Assembly (NCBI RefSeq): GCF_001542415.1
Contig: NZ_LNCU01000115.1
Span: 104,124 to 168,123, forward strand
DNA: 64,000 nt
DNA from: Bradyrhizobium macuxiense
GTDB taxonomy: Bacteria > Pseudomonadota > Alphaproteobacteria > Rhizobiales > Xanthobacteraceae
Direction: 5' to 3'
Made by a program: the position numbers and the translations under genes. Below, piece after piece: positions 52,499 to 61,602 of the stretch (position 1 is its first letter; every line of letters begins with the position of its first letter). The notes beneath the pieces are model-generated. The model was given only the letters and a program-made list of their open reading frames with translations, had not been told where the DNA came from and searched no databases.

Positions 52499-53050
52499 AT
52501 GCTTTGGCCGTTCAATCACTTCAGAAAACCCCCGGTGCCTCCGCGCCGCACCATTGAGATCATCTATGGCATGATCGTGACGCAGGCGCGAGAACCGTTA
52601 TTTTACCGGGACTTGGGCGTTCCGGACACGGTTAATGGCCGTTTTGACTTGCTCGTGATGCACCTCTGGCTGGTGCTGCGGCAACTCAAATCCGCAGGCG
52701 CGGGGGCCGATTTGTCGCAGGCCCTGTTCGACCATTTCTGCATCGATATGGACGACAATCTGCGCGAGATGGGCGTCGGCGACATCACCGTGCCCAAGCG
52801 CATGCAGGCGTTCGGTGAGGCATTTTACGGCCGGACCGCGGCCTATGATCTGGCGCTGACCGGCAGCGACGAGGCGCTGGCCCAGTCGTTCTGCAAGAAC
52901 ATCCTCAACGGCAAGGATATCGACAAGGCGCGAGAACTCGCCGTCTACGCCAGGCAAGCGATGGCGGCGCTGGCGCGCGTCGACCTTGCCGGGCTGATCC
53001 AGGGCGCATGGCGTTTTCCTGTGCCACGGACCGCGAGCGCCTCAGCATGA
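52499..53050 (+). CDS. Ubiquinol-cytochrome c chaperone (CBP3/UQCC1 family)
   Basis: The bacterial relative of mitochondrial Cbp3, which assists cytochrome b and bc1 complex assembly. The 183-aa protein has the domain pattern IIYGMIVTQAREPLFYRDLG, VNGRFDLLVMHLWLVLRQL and DDNLREMGVGDITVPKRMQ. Start at the ATG at 52499. It ends in a 4-bp overlap with the DUF177 gene. Confidence 0.87.
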   Translation: MLWPFNHFRKPPVPPRRTIEIIYGMIVTQAREPLFYRDLGVPDTVNGRFDLLVMHLWLVLRQLKSAGAGADLSQALFDHFCIDMDDNLREMGVGDITVPKRMQAFGEAFYGRTAAYDLALTGSDEALAQSFCKNILNGKDIDKARELAVYARQAMAALARVDLAGLIQGAWRFPVPRTASASA

Positions 53051-53646
53051 GCAGCGATCCCACAGGGCGGCGCGAGCCGGTGCGCGATCCATCACGTGAT
53101 CCCTGGCGCGTTCTCGTCAACGCGGCGCAGATCCCGGAGGCCGGGCTGCACCGCGAGATCGAGGCCGACGAGGCCGCACGGCAGGCGATGGCCGACATTG
53201 CCGGACTGCGCGGGGTGATCTCGGCGCATGCCGTCTTCGACATCATGCCGAAGCAGGACGGGAGCTACCAGGTTACGGGAAGGGTGCAGGCACGGATCGG
53301 GCAGACCTGCGTCGTGACGCTCGATCCGATAGAGAACGACATCGACGAACCGATCGATGTGATCTTCGCGCCGCCCGAGCAGATCCCCCAGATGGCCGAT
53401 CTGGTCGACGATGCGGAGGAGAGCGACGAGGATACGCCGGACCCGCCGGAGCCGATCGTGAACGGCTTCATCGATATCGGCCGGCTCGCCACCGACGCGC
53501 TCTTCCTCGGTATCGATCCATATCCGCGCAAGGCGGATGCCGTCTTTGAGAAGATGGTCGAAGCGTCTGATCCGGAGGATCATCCCTTTGCCGCGCTGAA
53601 GGCCCTGACCGAAAAGGCCGACGGCAAGAAGCCGAAGGGCGGCTAG
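53047..53646 (+). CDS. DUF177 (YceD) family protein
   Basis: A 199-aa protein of the family linked with 23S rRNA accumulation and usually encoded near rpmF-plsX-fabH. Motifs include VTGRVQARIGQTCVVTLDPI with Cys and the acidic loop DLVDDAEESDEDTPDPPEPI. It starts within the upstream stop (ATGA). rpmF is not between it and plsX here. An in-frame ATG at 53008 is possible but would overlap the upstream gene by 43 bp. Confidence 0.86.
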   Translation: MSSDPTGRREPVRDPSRDPWRVLVNAAQIPEAGLHREIEADEAARQAMADIAGLRGVISAHAVFDIMPKQDGSYQVTGRVQARIGQTCVVTLDPIENDIDEPIDVIFAPPEQIPQMADLVDDAEESDEDTPDPPEPIVNGFIDIGRLATDALFLGIDPYPRKADAVFEKMVEASDPEDHPFAALKALTEKADGKKPKGG

Positions 53647-53946
53647 GCCATTTGTAAGGGGATGGCTTGACTGCCGGGGTGCGTGAAGGGCATCCCTTGC
53701 AACTTCAGAATAATGTCACAATATATTGAAGAATCATATATTTTTGGCATGTGGTGATGTAGTTTGTTGCGGTTCGGCCACATCGTCGGCCGAGGGCAAG
53801 AGGTTGTGTCGGACCGCGGACACGCTATTGTCGCGGCCCGGCCGGGACGTGAGTTGGCGTTTGGCCGCGCGCCGTTGAAAGCGGTGACTTCAAGCTCGCG
53901 GTCTTTGTCAAAAGGGGCTGTGGGAGAGCAGGTTTCCGGGACGTTC
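53647..53946. other. Intergenic region upstream of plsX
   Basis: A 300-bp gap. It contains an inverted pair GGGATG/CATCCC at about 53658-53697 and an AT-rich block (53707-53750, with cacaatatattg and atcatatattttt) likely to hold the promoter for the plsX-fabH-ihfA run. An in-frame extension of plsX upstream to 53764 exists but lacks support. Confidence 0.45.
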
Positions 53947-55008
53947 ATGCCTCACAAGGTTCGAATCGCGCTTGACGCCATGGGGGGCGATGTCGGCGCA
54001 TCGGTCGTCATTCCCGGCGCCGCGATTTCGCTGAGCCGTCATCCCGACAGCGAATTCCTGCTTTTCGGAGACCAGGCCAAGATCGAACCCGAGCTTGCGA
54101 AGCATCCCGCGCTCAAGGCTGTGTCGAAGGTGATCCATACCGACGTTGCCGTGAAGAACGAGGAGAAGCCGAGCCAGGCGCTGCGGCGGACCCGGCGCGC
54201 CTCGTCGATGTGGCTTGCGATCGATGCCGTGAAGCATGGCGAGGCCGATGTCGCGGTCTCCGCCGGCAACACCGGCGCGCTGATGGCAATGGGGGGCCTC
54301 AATCTACGGACGCTGCCCGGCGTCGACCGCCCGGCGCTCGCAGCGGTGTGGCCGACGCTGCGCGGCGACTCAGTCGTGCTGGACCTCGGTGCCACGATCG
54401 GAGGCGATGCCCGCCATCTGACGACGTTGGCCGTGATGGGCAGCGCCATGGCGAGCGTGCTGTTCAACCTCGAACGGCCGACCGTCGGCCTGCTCAATAT
54501 CGGATCCGAGGAGATCAAGGGGCACGGGGAAATCCGCGAGGCGGCCGAACTGCTTCGTGCGATGAACTCGGCGCAATTCAATTATGTCGGCTTTGTCGAG
54601 GGGGACGGAATCGGCAACGGGGCCGCCGACGTGATCGTCTCGGAAGGCTTCTGCGGCAACATCGCGCTCAAGACGGCCGAGGGAACCGCGCGGCAGATGT
54701 TCGCCCTGCTGCGCGAAGCCATGTCGTCGAGCTGGCTGGCGCGCATCGGCTATCTGTTTGCCCGGGGCGCGTTCCGGAAGCTGCGTGACAAGCTCGATCC
54801 CAACAAGTCGAACGGCGGCGTGCTGCTCGGCCTCAACGGCGTGGTGGTCAAGAGCCATGGCGGCATCAACGCGGAAGGCTTTGCCTATGCGGTGGATGTT
54901 GGCTATGAGATGGCCCACTACGATCTCCTCACCAAGATCAATCAGATGCTAAATCGCGACGGCAGCGCGCTGGTAAAGGCGCAGACCGCGCAGGAGGCTG
55001 TCTCGTGA
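53947..55008 (+). CDS. plsX: Phosphate acyltransferase PlsX
   Basis: Makes acyl-phosphate from acyl-ACP for phospholipid synthesis. The 353-aa protein starts with the typical RIALDAMGGDVGASVVIPGA, then VSAGNTGALMAMGGLNLRTL, VLDLGATIGGDARHL and GFVEGDGIGNGAADVIVSEG. Overlaps fabH by 4 bp. Conserved plsX-fabH order ties membrane lipid and fatty-acid initiation together. Confidence 0.95.
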   Translation: MPHKVRIALDAMGGDVGASVVIPGAAISLSRHPDSEFLLFGDQAKIEPELAKHPALKAVSKVIHTDVAVKNEEKPSQALRRTRRASSMWLAIDAVKHGEADVAVSAGNTGALMAMGGLNLRTLPGVDRPALAAVWPTLRGDSVVLDLGATIGGDARHLTTLAVMGSAMASVLFNLERPTVGLLNIGSEEIKGHGEIREAAELLRAMNSAQFNYVGFVEGDGIGNGAADVIVSEGFCGNIALKTAEGTARQMFALLREAMSSSWLARIGYLFARGAFRKLRDKLDPNKSNGGVLLGLNGVVVKSHGGINAEGFAYAVDVGYEMAHYDLLTKINQMLNRDGSALVKAQTAQEAVS

Positions 55009-55982
55009 CTGCGATACGTTCGGTAGTGCTCGGCTGCGGCTCTTATTTGCCGGAGCGGGTTTTGACCAATGCCGAACTGGCGAGCCGAATCGACACGTCC
55101 GATGACTGGATCGTGCAGCGTACCGGCATCCGCGAGCGCCACATCGCAGCCGACGACGAGTTCACCTCGCATCTCGCGATCAACGCAGCGCGCGCTGCGC
55201 TCGCCCATGCAGGGCTCGACGCGCAGGCGATCGACCTGATCGTGCTGGCGACCTCGACGCCCGACAACACCTTTCCGGCGACGGCGGTTGCAGTCCAGCA
55301 CGGGCTCGGCATCAACCACGGCGCGGCGTTCGACCTGCAGGCGGTGTGCTCCGGATTCGTCTTTGCGCTCGCCACCGCCGACAATTTCCTGCGCACCGGA
55401 GCCTACAAGCGGGCGCTGGTGATCGGCGCGGAGACCTTCTCGCGAATCCTCGACTGGAATGATCGCGGCACCTGCGTGCTGTTCGGCGACGGCGCCGGCG
55501 CGATCGTGCTCGAGGCGCAGGAGCAAGCCGGCAAGACCAGCGATCCCGGCGTGCTGACCACGCATCTGCGCTCCGACGGACGCCACAAGGCCAAGCTGTT
55601 CGTCGACGGCGGTCCCGGCTCGACCAAGACGGTCGGCCATCTCAGGATGGAGGGCCGCGAGGTCTTCAAGCACGCCGTCGGCATGATCACCGACGTGATC
55701 GTCGATGCGTTCAACGCCACCGGCGTCACTGCGGAAGACATCAACTGGTTCATTCCGCATCAGGCCAACAAGCGAATCATCGATGCATCGGCGCACAAGC
55801 TTCATATTGCGCCGCAGAAGGTGGTGCTGACGGTCGACAAGCACGGCAACACCTCGGCGGCCTCGATCCCGCTCGCGCTGTCGGTTGCGGTGAAGGACGG
55901 ACGCGTGAAGAAGGGCGACCTGTTGCTGCTGGAGGCGATGGGCGGCGGCTTTACCTGGGGTTCGGCGCTGCTGCGCTGGTGA
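55005..55982 (+). CDS. fabH: 3-oxoacyl-ACP synthase III
   Basis: Starts each fatty-acid chain by condensing acetyl-CoA with malonyl-ACP. The 325-aa protein has the Cys-His-Asn triad in LQAVCSGFVFALATA, WFIPHQANKRIID and VDKHGNTSAASIPLAL. Start is a GTG at 55005 within the plsX stop. Length is normal. Confidence 0.96.
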   Translation: MTAIRSVVLGCGSYLPERVLTNAELASRIDTSDDWIVQRTGIRERHIAADDEFTSHLAINAARAALAHAGLDAQAIDLIVLATSTPDNTFPATAVAVQHGLGINHGAAFDLQAVCSGFVFALATADNFLRTGAYKRALVIGAETFSRILDWNDRGTCVLFGDGAGAIVLEAQEQAGKTSDPGVLTTHLRSDGRHKAKLFVDGGPGSTKTVGHLRMEGREVFKHAVGMITDVIVDAFNATGVTAEDINWFIPHQANKRIIDASAHKLHIAPQKVVLTVDKHGNTSAASIPLALSVAVKDGRVKKGDLLLLEAMGGGFTWGSALLRW

Positions 55983-56111
55983 GCGCATCGCTAGGATACA
56001 GGCAATTTGCCGGTTTCTTTGCTGCGTCTATGTGCTGGTCGCTGTTGACCATTGCGTGCTAAGCTTTTAATTTCAGTCAACAAATTGTTCGCCGAGAGTG
56101 CGGGGCAGGCG

Positions 56112-56447
56112 ATGACCACGGGAACCGGAAAAACAGTTACACGCGTCGATCTTTGCGAGGCGGTCTACCAGAAGGTAGGCTTGTCGCGCACCGAATCGTC
56201 GGCGTTCGTCGAGCTTGTGCTGAAGGAGATCACCGATTGCCTGGAGAAGGGCGAGACGGTGAAGCTGTCATCGTTCGGCTCCTTCATGGTGCGCAAGAAG
56301 GGACAGCGTATCGGGCGCAATCCGAAGACCGGCACCGAGGTGCCGATCTCGCCGCGCCGAGTGATGGTGTTCAAGCCGTCGGCGATCCTGAAACAACGGA
56401 TCAACGGCCACGTGGTCACCAATGGCGACGGCAGCAAGGCCGATTGA
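56112..56447 (+). CDS. ihfA: Integration host factor subunit alpha
   Basis: A DNA-bending nucleoid protein acting as heterodimer with IhfB. The 111-aa product from the ATG at 56112 has the HU/IHF fold with VTRVDLCEAVYQKVGLSRTE, ETVKLSSFGSFMVRKKGQR and the beta-arm tip RIGRNPKTGTEVPISPRRV. An in-frame upstream ATG at 56052 exists but the family starts near the chosen one. Location after fabH is conserved in Rhizobiales. Confidence 0.94.
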   Translation: MTTGTGKTVTRVDLCEAVYQKVGLSRTESSAFVELVLKEITDCLEKGETVKLSSFGSFMVRKKGQRIGRNPKTGTEVPISPRRVMVFKPSAILKQRINGHVVTNGDGSKAD

Positions 56448-56478
56448 CCATTGAACTGAGGCTAAGAGGAGCGGGCAT

Positions 56479-57075
56479 TTGGACAAGGCGCCGGATGCGT
56501 TCCGTACCATCAGCGAAGTCGCTGATGAGCTAGACATTCCCCAGCACGTCCTGAGATTCTGGGAAACGCGCTTCGCGCAGATCAAGCCGATGAAGCGCAG
56601 CGGCGGACGCCGCTATTACCGCCCCGATGACGTCGACCTGCTCAAGGGCATACGCCGGCTGCTGTACGGCGAGGGCTACACCATCCGTGGCGTGCAGCGG
56701 ATCCTCAAGGAGCACGGCATCAAGTCGGTGCAGGGCATTGCCGATCAGACCGCGGTGGTCTCGTTCGGCGCGGTCGAGGAAGCGGTCGGTCACAGCATGG
56801 CCGAGCCTGATGACGCCGAGCTCAGCGACGGCCTCGATCTCGACGGGGAGGAGGGCGACGGCGACGAGAAGGGCATCGATTACCGATTCGTCGATCCCGA
56901 CGAGGATGCCATCCTGTCGACCTACAAGGCGCGTGCCCAGCCGGCGAAGGCGCCGGGCGCAGCACCCCAGGTGCGGGCCGGGATTCCGTCGGGCGACCGC
57001 GACCGCCTCGAGCGCGTGCTGCAGGAACTGGTGGCCTGCCGGCAGATGATCGACGCCGCAATGAAGGACGGCTGA
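56479..57075 (+). CDS. MerR family transcriptional regulator
   Basis: A 198-aa regulator with an N-terminal MerR winged helix (FRTISEVADELDIPQHVLRF, then WETRFAQIKPMKRSGGRRYY and GEGYTIRGVQRILKEHG). A long acidic middle (DGLDLDGEEGDGDEKG) and a short C-terminal helix follow. Start is a TTG at 56479 with a GGAG site. This ihfA-merR pair is conserved in alphaproteobacteria. No effector-binding cysteines are seen. Confidence 0.88.
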   Translation: MDKAPDAFRTISEVADELDIPQHVLRFWETRFAQIKPMKRSGGRRYYRPDDVDLLKGIRRLLYGEGYTIRGVQRILKEHGIKSVQGIADQTAVVSFGAVEEAVGHSMAEPDDAELSDGLDLDGEEGDGDEKGIDYRFVDPDEDAILSTYKARAQPAKAPGAAPQVRAGIPSGDRDRLERVLQELVACRQMIDAAMKDG

Positions 57076-57165
57076 CGTCGCAGGCGGAACCGGCGCCAGA
57101 TTGGCGGGGCCAAGACCGGCTTCCCGCCTTGCGCCGACGCAGGATCGCAGCTAATGGAACGGCAT

Positions 57166-57243
57166 CGGAGCGTGGCGCAGCCCGGTTAGCGCACTAGTCT
57201 GGGAGACTAGGGGTCGGAGGTTCAAATCCTCTCGCTCCGACCA
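57166..57243 (+). tRNA. tRNA-Pro (anticodon GGG)
   Basis: The cloverleaf can be read directly. Acceptor arms are CGGAGCG and CGCTCCG, the anticodon arm is ctagt-CTGGGAG-actag with GGG at the anticodon, the T arm is ggagg-TTCAAAT-cctct, and CCA is encoded at 57241-57243. A run of six T follows at about 57245, which may terminate transcription. Confidence 0.95.
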
Positions 57244-57296
57244 TTTTTTCCAAAGAGCTCAGGCATTCGGGACCGGCCCCGGTCTGTGGCAACAGC

Positions 57297-57809
57297 CTAA
57301 AAGCTGTAGTCCAGCGCGACTTTCACGCACGCCTTTTCGAGACGGTTGTTGAGTGTCGCGAGCTTGGTCGTGAACTCGGCGAGCTCCTTCTCGCTGAACT
57401 CGTCGAAGACGAGTTGCCTGAATGCATTGTATTGCTCGGCGAGGCTTGCCAGGTGCTTCTTGGTCTTGGCGGTCAGCGATAGCCGCACCACCCGCGCATC
57501 GGCCGGCGAGGGGGCGCGATGCAGCAGCCCTTTATGTTCCAGAAGCTTGGACTGCGTGGTCACGAACGACGGATCGACGTGGAGCAGCTTCGACACCATG
57601 TTGATCTGCACGCCGTCGCCCTTGTCGAGATCTGAGATCGCGATCAGAATCATCCATTGCGGGGCGCTGACGCCGAGCGATTTGCCCCAGAACTGGCGGA
57701 CTTCCTCAAGGTGAGAATTGATGGAGGAGATCTCGAGCGTGAAGCGCTTGATGATATCCAGATTTTCGACGGCGCGCTGACGCGTCGTATCCTTCCTCGT
57801 GACTGACAC
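57297..57809 (-). CDS. MarR family transcriptional regulator
   Basis: A 170-aa winged-helix protein. The start is taken as a GTG at 57809 with GGAAGGG upstream; the frame is open further 5' but without a good site. The DNA-binding region is QINMVSKLLHVDPSFVTTQS, then KLLEHKGLLHRAPSPADARV and VRLSLTAKTKKHLASL. No target can be assigned, but it is divergent from the porin gene and could control it. Confidence 0.85.
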   Translation of the reverse strand: MSVTRKDTTRQRAVENLDIIKRFTLEISSINSHLEEVRQFWGKSLGVSAPQWMILIAISDLDKGDGVQINMVSKLLHVDPSFVTTQSKLLEHKGLLHRAPSPADARVVRLSLTAKTKKHLASLAEQYNAFRQLVFDEFSEKELAEFTTKLATLNNRLEKACVKVALDYSF

Positions 57810-58258
57810 GGCTTTCCCTTCCTCCTGCCCAGCACAGCTTTTCGCTGATTTGATTCTTGCTACTCTTGTGGGCGAGCGGAATTGTTCACGCAAGGCGCGC
57901 CTGGCGCAAGTGAGCATAAATTAATTATGATGGTTGCGTGACGGACAAGATTTTTTCGGTGCGACAAATTATCCCGTGCACGCAATGGGCTGGCTGCGGC
58001 GTTGCCGTCGAGCCACAGTGTGACCTTATTCGTAAACCTGACTTTATAAACTATTTTGATTAGGAATTCGACGCAGGCATATTGACCCCCGGCGGTAGGG
58101 GAATCTCGATCGTCCCGGTGCGTTTGGTCACTCACGTTCACCCTCTCCTGGGGAATTCATCTGGAGGCGTGAACACATTGAATGATTTTGCGACATGCGG
58201 GGGATCTCGGGGCGCTCGCGGCCCGGACTCTCCGCATATGAGCAACTTGGAGGTTAAT
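57810..58258. other. Divergent regulatory region between MarR gene and porin
   Basis: 449 bp, AT-rich around 57915-58070. The stretch ttataaactattttgat (about 58044-58060) may contain the porin promoter. A separated inverted pair gttcac/gtgaac lies at about 58136-58175. The short ORFs here are not supported. A long porin leader is likely. Confidence 0.4.
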
Positions 58259-59788
58259 ATGAATTTGGTGAAGAGCCTTATCCTGGGCTCGGCGGCTGCC
58301 CTCGTCGCAGTCGGCGGCGCTCAGGCGGCTGATCTTCCCGTTAAGGCCAAAGCGGTCGAATACGTGAAGGTTTGCTCCCTGTACGGTCCCGGCTTCTACT
58401 ACATCCCGGGCACCGACACCTGCATCAAGCTGGGTGGCTACCTGCGCGTCGACGTTCTGGCGAACACGAACAGCGTTGCCGGCCCGAACTACAACGGCGC
58501 CAACGGTGCCAACAACCGCTTCACGAACGGCTACACTTGGCGTTCGCGTGAAGACCTGAACGTCGATACGCGCACCGCGACCGAGTATGGCGTGGTCCGC
58601 ACCTACTTCGACGCGGTGTTCACCTGGACCTCGGACACCTATGCCGGCCAAGGCAACGGCTCGACTGTCTACTCGGCGATCGGCTCCACCCAGGCTCCGA
58701 ACAACGCCAGCGCCGGCGGCGTCGCTGCCGGTACGGTCGGCGTCTACTACGCCTTCATCCAGTTCGCCGGCTTCACGATCGGTAAGGCGGTCTCGCAGTT
58801 CGCTGCTCCGTGGACGGCCTATCCGGGCAACAACTTCGACGGTCTCGTCGGCGGCGCGAACACGGTCACTGGTGTCAACCAGTTCACCTACACGGCGCAG
58901 TTCGGCAACGGCGTCGCGCTGTCTCTGTCGGCCCAGGATCAGACTCAGTACTCCCAGGCTGGCGTGAACAACCTCAGCGCCGGTGGTGCCTACGGCGCCA
59001 GCGACTACGCCGGCTCGGTTGCGCCGGACCTGATCGCTGCGCTCAAGGTCGATCAGGCTTGGGGCATCTTCCAGGCGTCGTTCGCGGCGCATGACAATCA
59101 CGCAGCCTACTTCGGCGGCACCGAGTTGACTGGTCATCCCGACGACAAGTGGGGTTGGGCTGGTGCTCTGGCCCTGTCGATCAAGAACATCCCGACCGGA
59201 CCTGGTGACACGATCAACATCCAGGGCGTGTATACGGATGGTGCAACCCGCTACAACATCCAGGATCTGGCCAGCCAGGCCGGCTCGATCGCCATGTTCG
59301 GCGGTACGAACCTTCCGGGCGTCTATGGCAGCGTTGGCTTCGGCACTGCACCGGATACGGTGTTCGTCAACGGCAGCCAGCAGGAGACGATCAAGACCTG
59401 GGGTATGCGCGGTGCGTACACCCACAACTGGGATCCCTACTGGAACACCAGCTTGTACGGTGCTTACGCCTCGGTCATGTACAGCGACACGGCTAAGACC
59501 TGGATCTGCGGCGTTGGTGGCGTGGGTGGTACGTTCCGTACCGCGTTCGGCACGGGCGTGACGTCCTGCAACCCTGACTACAGCCTGGCCCAGATCGGCC
59601 TGATCACCCGGTGGACCCCGGTCAAGAACCTGACCTTCTCGGCAGACGTGACCTACTCCCACCTCGATCAGAAGTATGCGGGCGTGGTCACCACGTCCTC
59701 GACCGCGATCGGCAAGCCGGCCGCGACCTATGAGCTGAAGAATCAGGACACTGTGATGCTGCTCCTCCGCGCTCAGCGCAACTGGTAA
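58259..59788 (+). CDS. Major outer-membrane porin (alphaproteobacterial Omp2-like family)
   Basis: A general diffusion porin of 509 aa from the ATG at 58259, with TTGGAGG upstream. Residues 1-23 are a signal peptide (LVKSLILGSAAALVAVGGAQAA). The mature start LPVKAKAVEYVKVCSLYG and the segment TDTCIKLGGYLRVDVLAN are typical of Bradyrhizobium porins. The C-terminus ends in an aromatic residue (LLLRAQRNW), the usual barrel end signal. It is flanked by a clear terminator. Confidence 0.93.
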   Translation: MNLVKSLILGSAAALVAVGGAQAADLPVKAKAVEYVKVCSLYGPGFYYIPGTDTCIKLGGYLRVDVLANTNSVAGPNYNGANGANNRFTNGYTWRSREDLNVDTRTATEYGVVRTYFDAVFTWTSDTYAGQGNGSTVYSAIGSTQAPNNASAGGVAAGTVGVYYAFIQFAGFTIGKAVSQFAAPWTAYPGNNFDGLVGGANTVTGVNQFTYTAQFGNGVALSLSAQDQTQYSQAGVNNLSAGGAYGASDYAGSVAPDLIAALKVDQAWGIFQASFAAHDNHAAYFGGTELTGHPDDKWGWAGALALSIKNIPTGPGDTINIQGVYTDGATRYNIQDLASQAGSIAMFGGTNLPGVYGSVGFGTAPDTVFVNGSQQETIKTWGMRGAYTHNWDPYWNTSLYGAYASVMYSDTAKTWICGVGGVGGTFRTAFGTGVTSCNPDYSLAQIGLITRWTPVKNLTFSADVTYSHLDQKYAGVVTTSSTAIGKPAATYELKNQDTVMLLLRAQRNW

Positions 59789-59817
59789 TACCGGTTGATC
59801 TGATTGCGATCTCACAG

Positions 59818-59846
59818 AGCCCCGGCAGGAAACTGCCGGGGCTTTT
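59818..59846 (+). terminator. Intrinsic terminator after the porin
   Basis: Stem agccccggcag/ctgccggggct, loop gaaa, then tttt. It lies 30 bp after the porin stop. Confidence 0.93.
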
Positions 59847-59940
59847 CTCTGACGAGGACGCGGAGAAGAAAAGCGGTGCGACGTTACGCACCACGCAGAC
59901 GACGAAGATGAGCCATGCGATTCATTGACCGCAGACTTAT

Positions 59941-59968
59941 TTACTTAGCTGATCTACTAAACTATATA
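59941..59968 (+). promoter_or_regulatory. Possible promoter of the candidate small RNA
   Basis: TTACTT (59941-59946), 16-base spacer, TATATA (59963-59968), just upstream of the candidate small RNA. The -35 match is weak. Confidence 0.4.
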
Positions 59969-59972
59969 GGCC

Positions 59973-60051
59973 CCAGCCAACATATGAATGCTGGCTCTTA
60001 GCTTCATGCTAAGCCTCCCAAACCTCCGGCAATGCCCTGCCGGAGGTTTTT
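59973..60051 (+). ncRNA. Candidate small RNA with three hairpins and intrinsic terminator
   Basis: Three consecutive stems can be read: CCAGC (59973-59977)/GCTGG (59990-59994); CTTAGC (59997-60002)/GCTAAG (60008-60013) with a 5-base loop; and the terminator aaacctccggca/tgccggaggttt at 60020-60050 followed by Ts. It lies downstream of the porin terminator, so it is a separate transcript of about 75-80 nt. There is no ORF of note inside. It matches no family I can name. Confidence 0.6.
60020..60051 (+). terminator. Intrinsic terminator of the candidate small RNA
   Basis: A 12-bp perfect stem with loop atgccc followed by TTTTT. No protein gene ends nearby on this strand, so it must end some other transcript. 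Confidence 0.88.
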
Positions 60052-60642
60052 GATTCAAGGCTTTCCCGCAGAATCTCAACGATTGCCGTGCGCGCTCACT
60101 GCTCGCGCGCCGGCTGCGCGTGAATTGACATCCATATCATTACTTATTGGCGGCCGAGAACTGCGCGTAGGTAATCTTCAGATTTGCGAGCGGCATCGGG
60201 TTGGCGTCGACATTCGCGGCGCATCAAGCACGAGGCGGGGACCCTGCCGGGGGCCGAGCCGCCGATTCGACGCCGTCAAGATTTGACGAAATCTATTCGC
60301 AATGCATTCTCGCGACTCATGGGGCGCTTCAAGAACAGCCGCCTGGCTCGCATGAGCAGCGGCCACTATTGCTTGATACGGGATCTCGGCCTCGTGAAGG
60401 GCGGCAAGGGATTGCGCCACCACGAGGTGATCCTCGATTTTTCCTGGCGCGGCCTGCTCAGGCTGCTCTTTCCGTAGCACGGACATCCTGCGACGCTCGG
60501 GCGCTGCGTCATGCTCGCGTCAGAGGCCAGTCCCGCCGCCGCGGCAACTGGACGCCGCAACCACAATCAGTAGGCTTGGCTCCGCCGATCGCCGCCGCAA
60601 GAGCGGATCGGATATGCGGGATGGAAACAGCAAGGGCTAGCC
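60052..60642. other. Intergenic region without supported genes
   Basis: Short overlapping ORFs on both strands (for example 60178-60486 minus and 60184-60477 plus) lack ribosome sites and recognisable domains. They might be remnants of a degraded gene. No RNA or repeat was recognised. Confidence 0.4.
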
Positions 60643-61551
60643 ATGAAAACGCGTCCGACCGGCGTGATACCGCCGATAACCACGCCGTTTCGGAAGGACG
60701 GCGAGATCGATCTCAAGCTCATCGCGCCGCAGGTCGACTGGCTGCTCGCTGCGGGCGCCCATGGCATGGCCGCCGGCGGCTCGACCGGAGAGGGCCATGC
60801 GCTCGATCACGAGGAATACCGGGACCTGATCGCGGCAACGGTGGAGGCTGCAGGAGGCCGGGCGCCGGTCATCGCCGGCATCATCGTCGATTCCACCCGC
60901 GACGCCATCCGCCGCGGCAGGCTGGTACGCGACATGGATGTCGCGGCGCTGCAGGTGACCCCGGTGCATTATTTGTTCAAGCCCGACGACGAGGCGATGG
61001 TCGGTCATTTCCGCCGCATCGCGGATGAGACCGGCATGCCGATCATCATCTACAATGTGGTGCCGTGGTCCTATCTGTCGCCGACGCTGCTGACGCGGAT
61101 CATGACCGAGGTGCCGCTCGTCATCGGCGTCAAGCAGAGCGCGGGCGACCTGAAACTGTTTGCCGACCTCATGATGATGGCGCCGGACAGACTGATCTAC
61201 AGCGCGGTCGACGCGCTGATGTATCCGTCCTATACGCTCGGCGCCCATGGCTCGATCGCCGCGATCCTGACCGCCGCGCCGCACGCCTCGGTAGCGCTGT
61301 GGGACGCCGTCAAGGCGGGCGATCACGGCAAGGCGCTCGATCTGCACAAGAAGCTTCTGACCATGTGGAACGCGATCATTGCCGACAATCTGCCGGCCTG
61401 CACGCGCTATGCCCAGACGCTGCAGGGCCTGCCGCAAACCTTTCCGCGGGCGCCGATGCCGGAGGCTTCAAGCGCACAGCAGGCGGCGATCCGGCAGGCG
61501 CTCGCAGGGATCGGAGCGCCCGGCGGCAGGCGCATCGCGGCGGCGGAATAG
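60643..61551 (+). CDS. DapA/NanA family aldolase (dihydrodipicolinate synthase-like)
   Basis: A 302-aa pyruvate-type class I aldolase. Schiff-base Lys164 (VIGVKQSAGD) and Tyr137 (IIIYNVVPW) are present. The GTTGE loop of true DapA is GSTGE here (residues 46-50), and the arginine that binds the substrate carboxylate in DapA is not found after YN-VVP. It is therefore probably not the lysine enzyme but a catabolic aldolase or dehydratase on a keto-acid. It is followed after 51 bp by an SDR gene on the same strand, suggesting a two-step pathway. Confidence 0.87.
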   Translation: MKTRPTGVIPPITTPFRKDGEIDLKLIAPQVDWLLAAGAHGMAAGGSTGEGHALDHEEYRDLIAATVEAAGGRAPVIAGIIVDSTRDAIRRGRLVRDMDVAALQVTPVHYLFKPDDEAMVGHFRRIADETGMPIIIYNVVPWSYLSPTLLTRIMTEVPLVIGVKQSAGDLKLFADLMMMAPDRLIYSAVDALMYPSYTLGAHGSIAAILTAAPHASVALWDAVKAGDHGKALDLHKKLLTMWNAIIADNLPACTRYAQTLQGLPQTFPRAPMPEASSAQQAAIRQALAGIGAPGGRRIAAAE

Positions 61552-61602
61552 GGTTGCCGCAAGCAAGACAAGACCAACAACAAGGAAGGAAATGGATCTC
61601 AC

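Noticed and set aside
57166..57300. Integration site at the tRNA-Pro gene
   Set aside because: No integrase, no repeated tRNA 3' end and no change in gene character downstream.
58157..59815. 552-aa minus-strand frame opposite the porin
   Set aside because: Shadow of the porin, which has a signal peptide, family motifs and terminator.
60178..60486. Possible gene of about 100 aa on either strand
   Set aside because: Overlapping frames, no ribosome binding site, no domain; at most a remnant.
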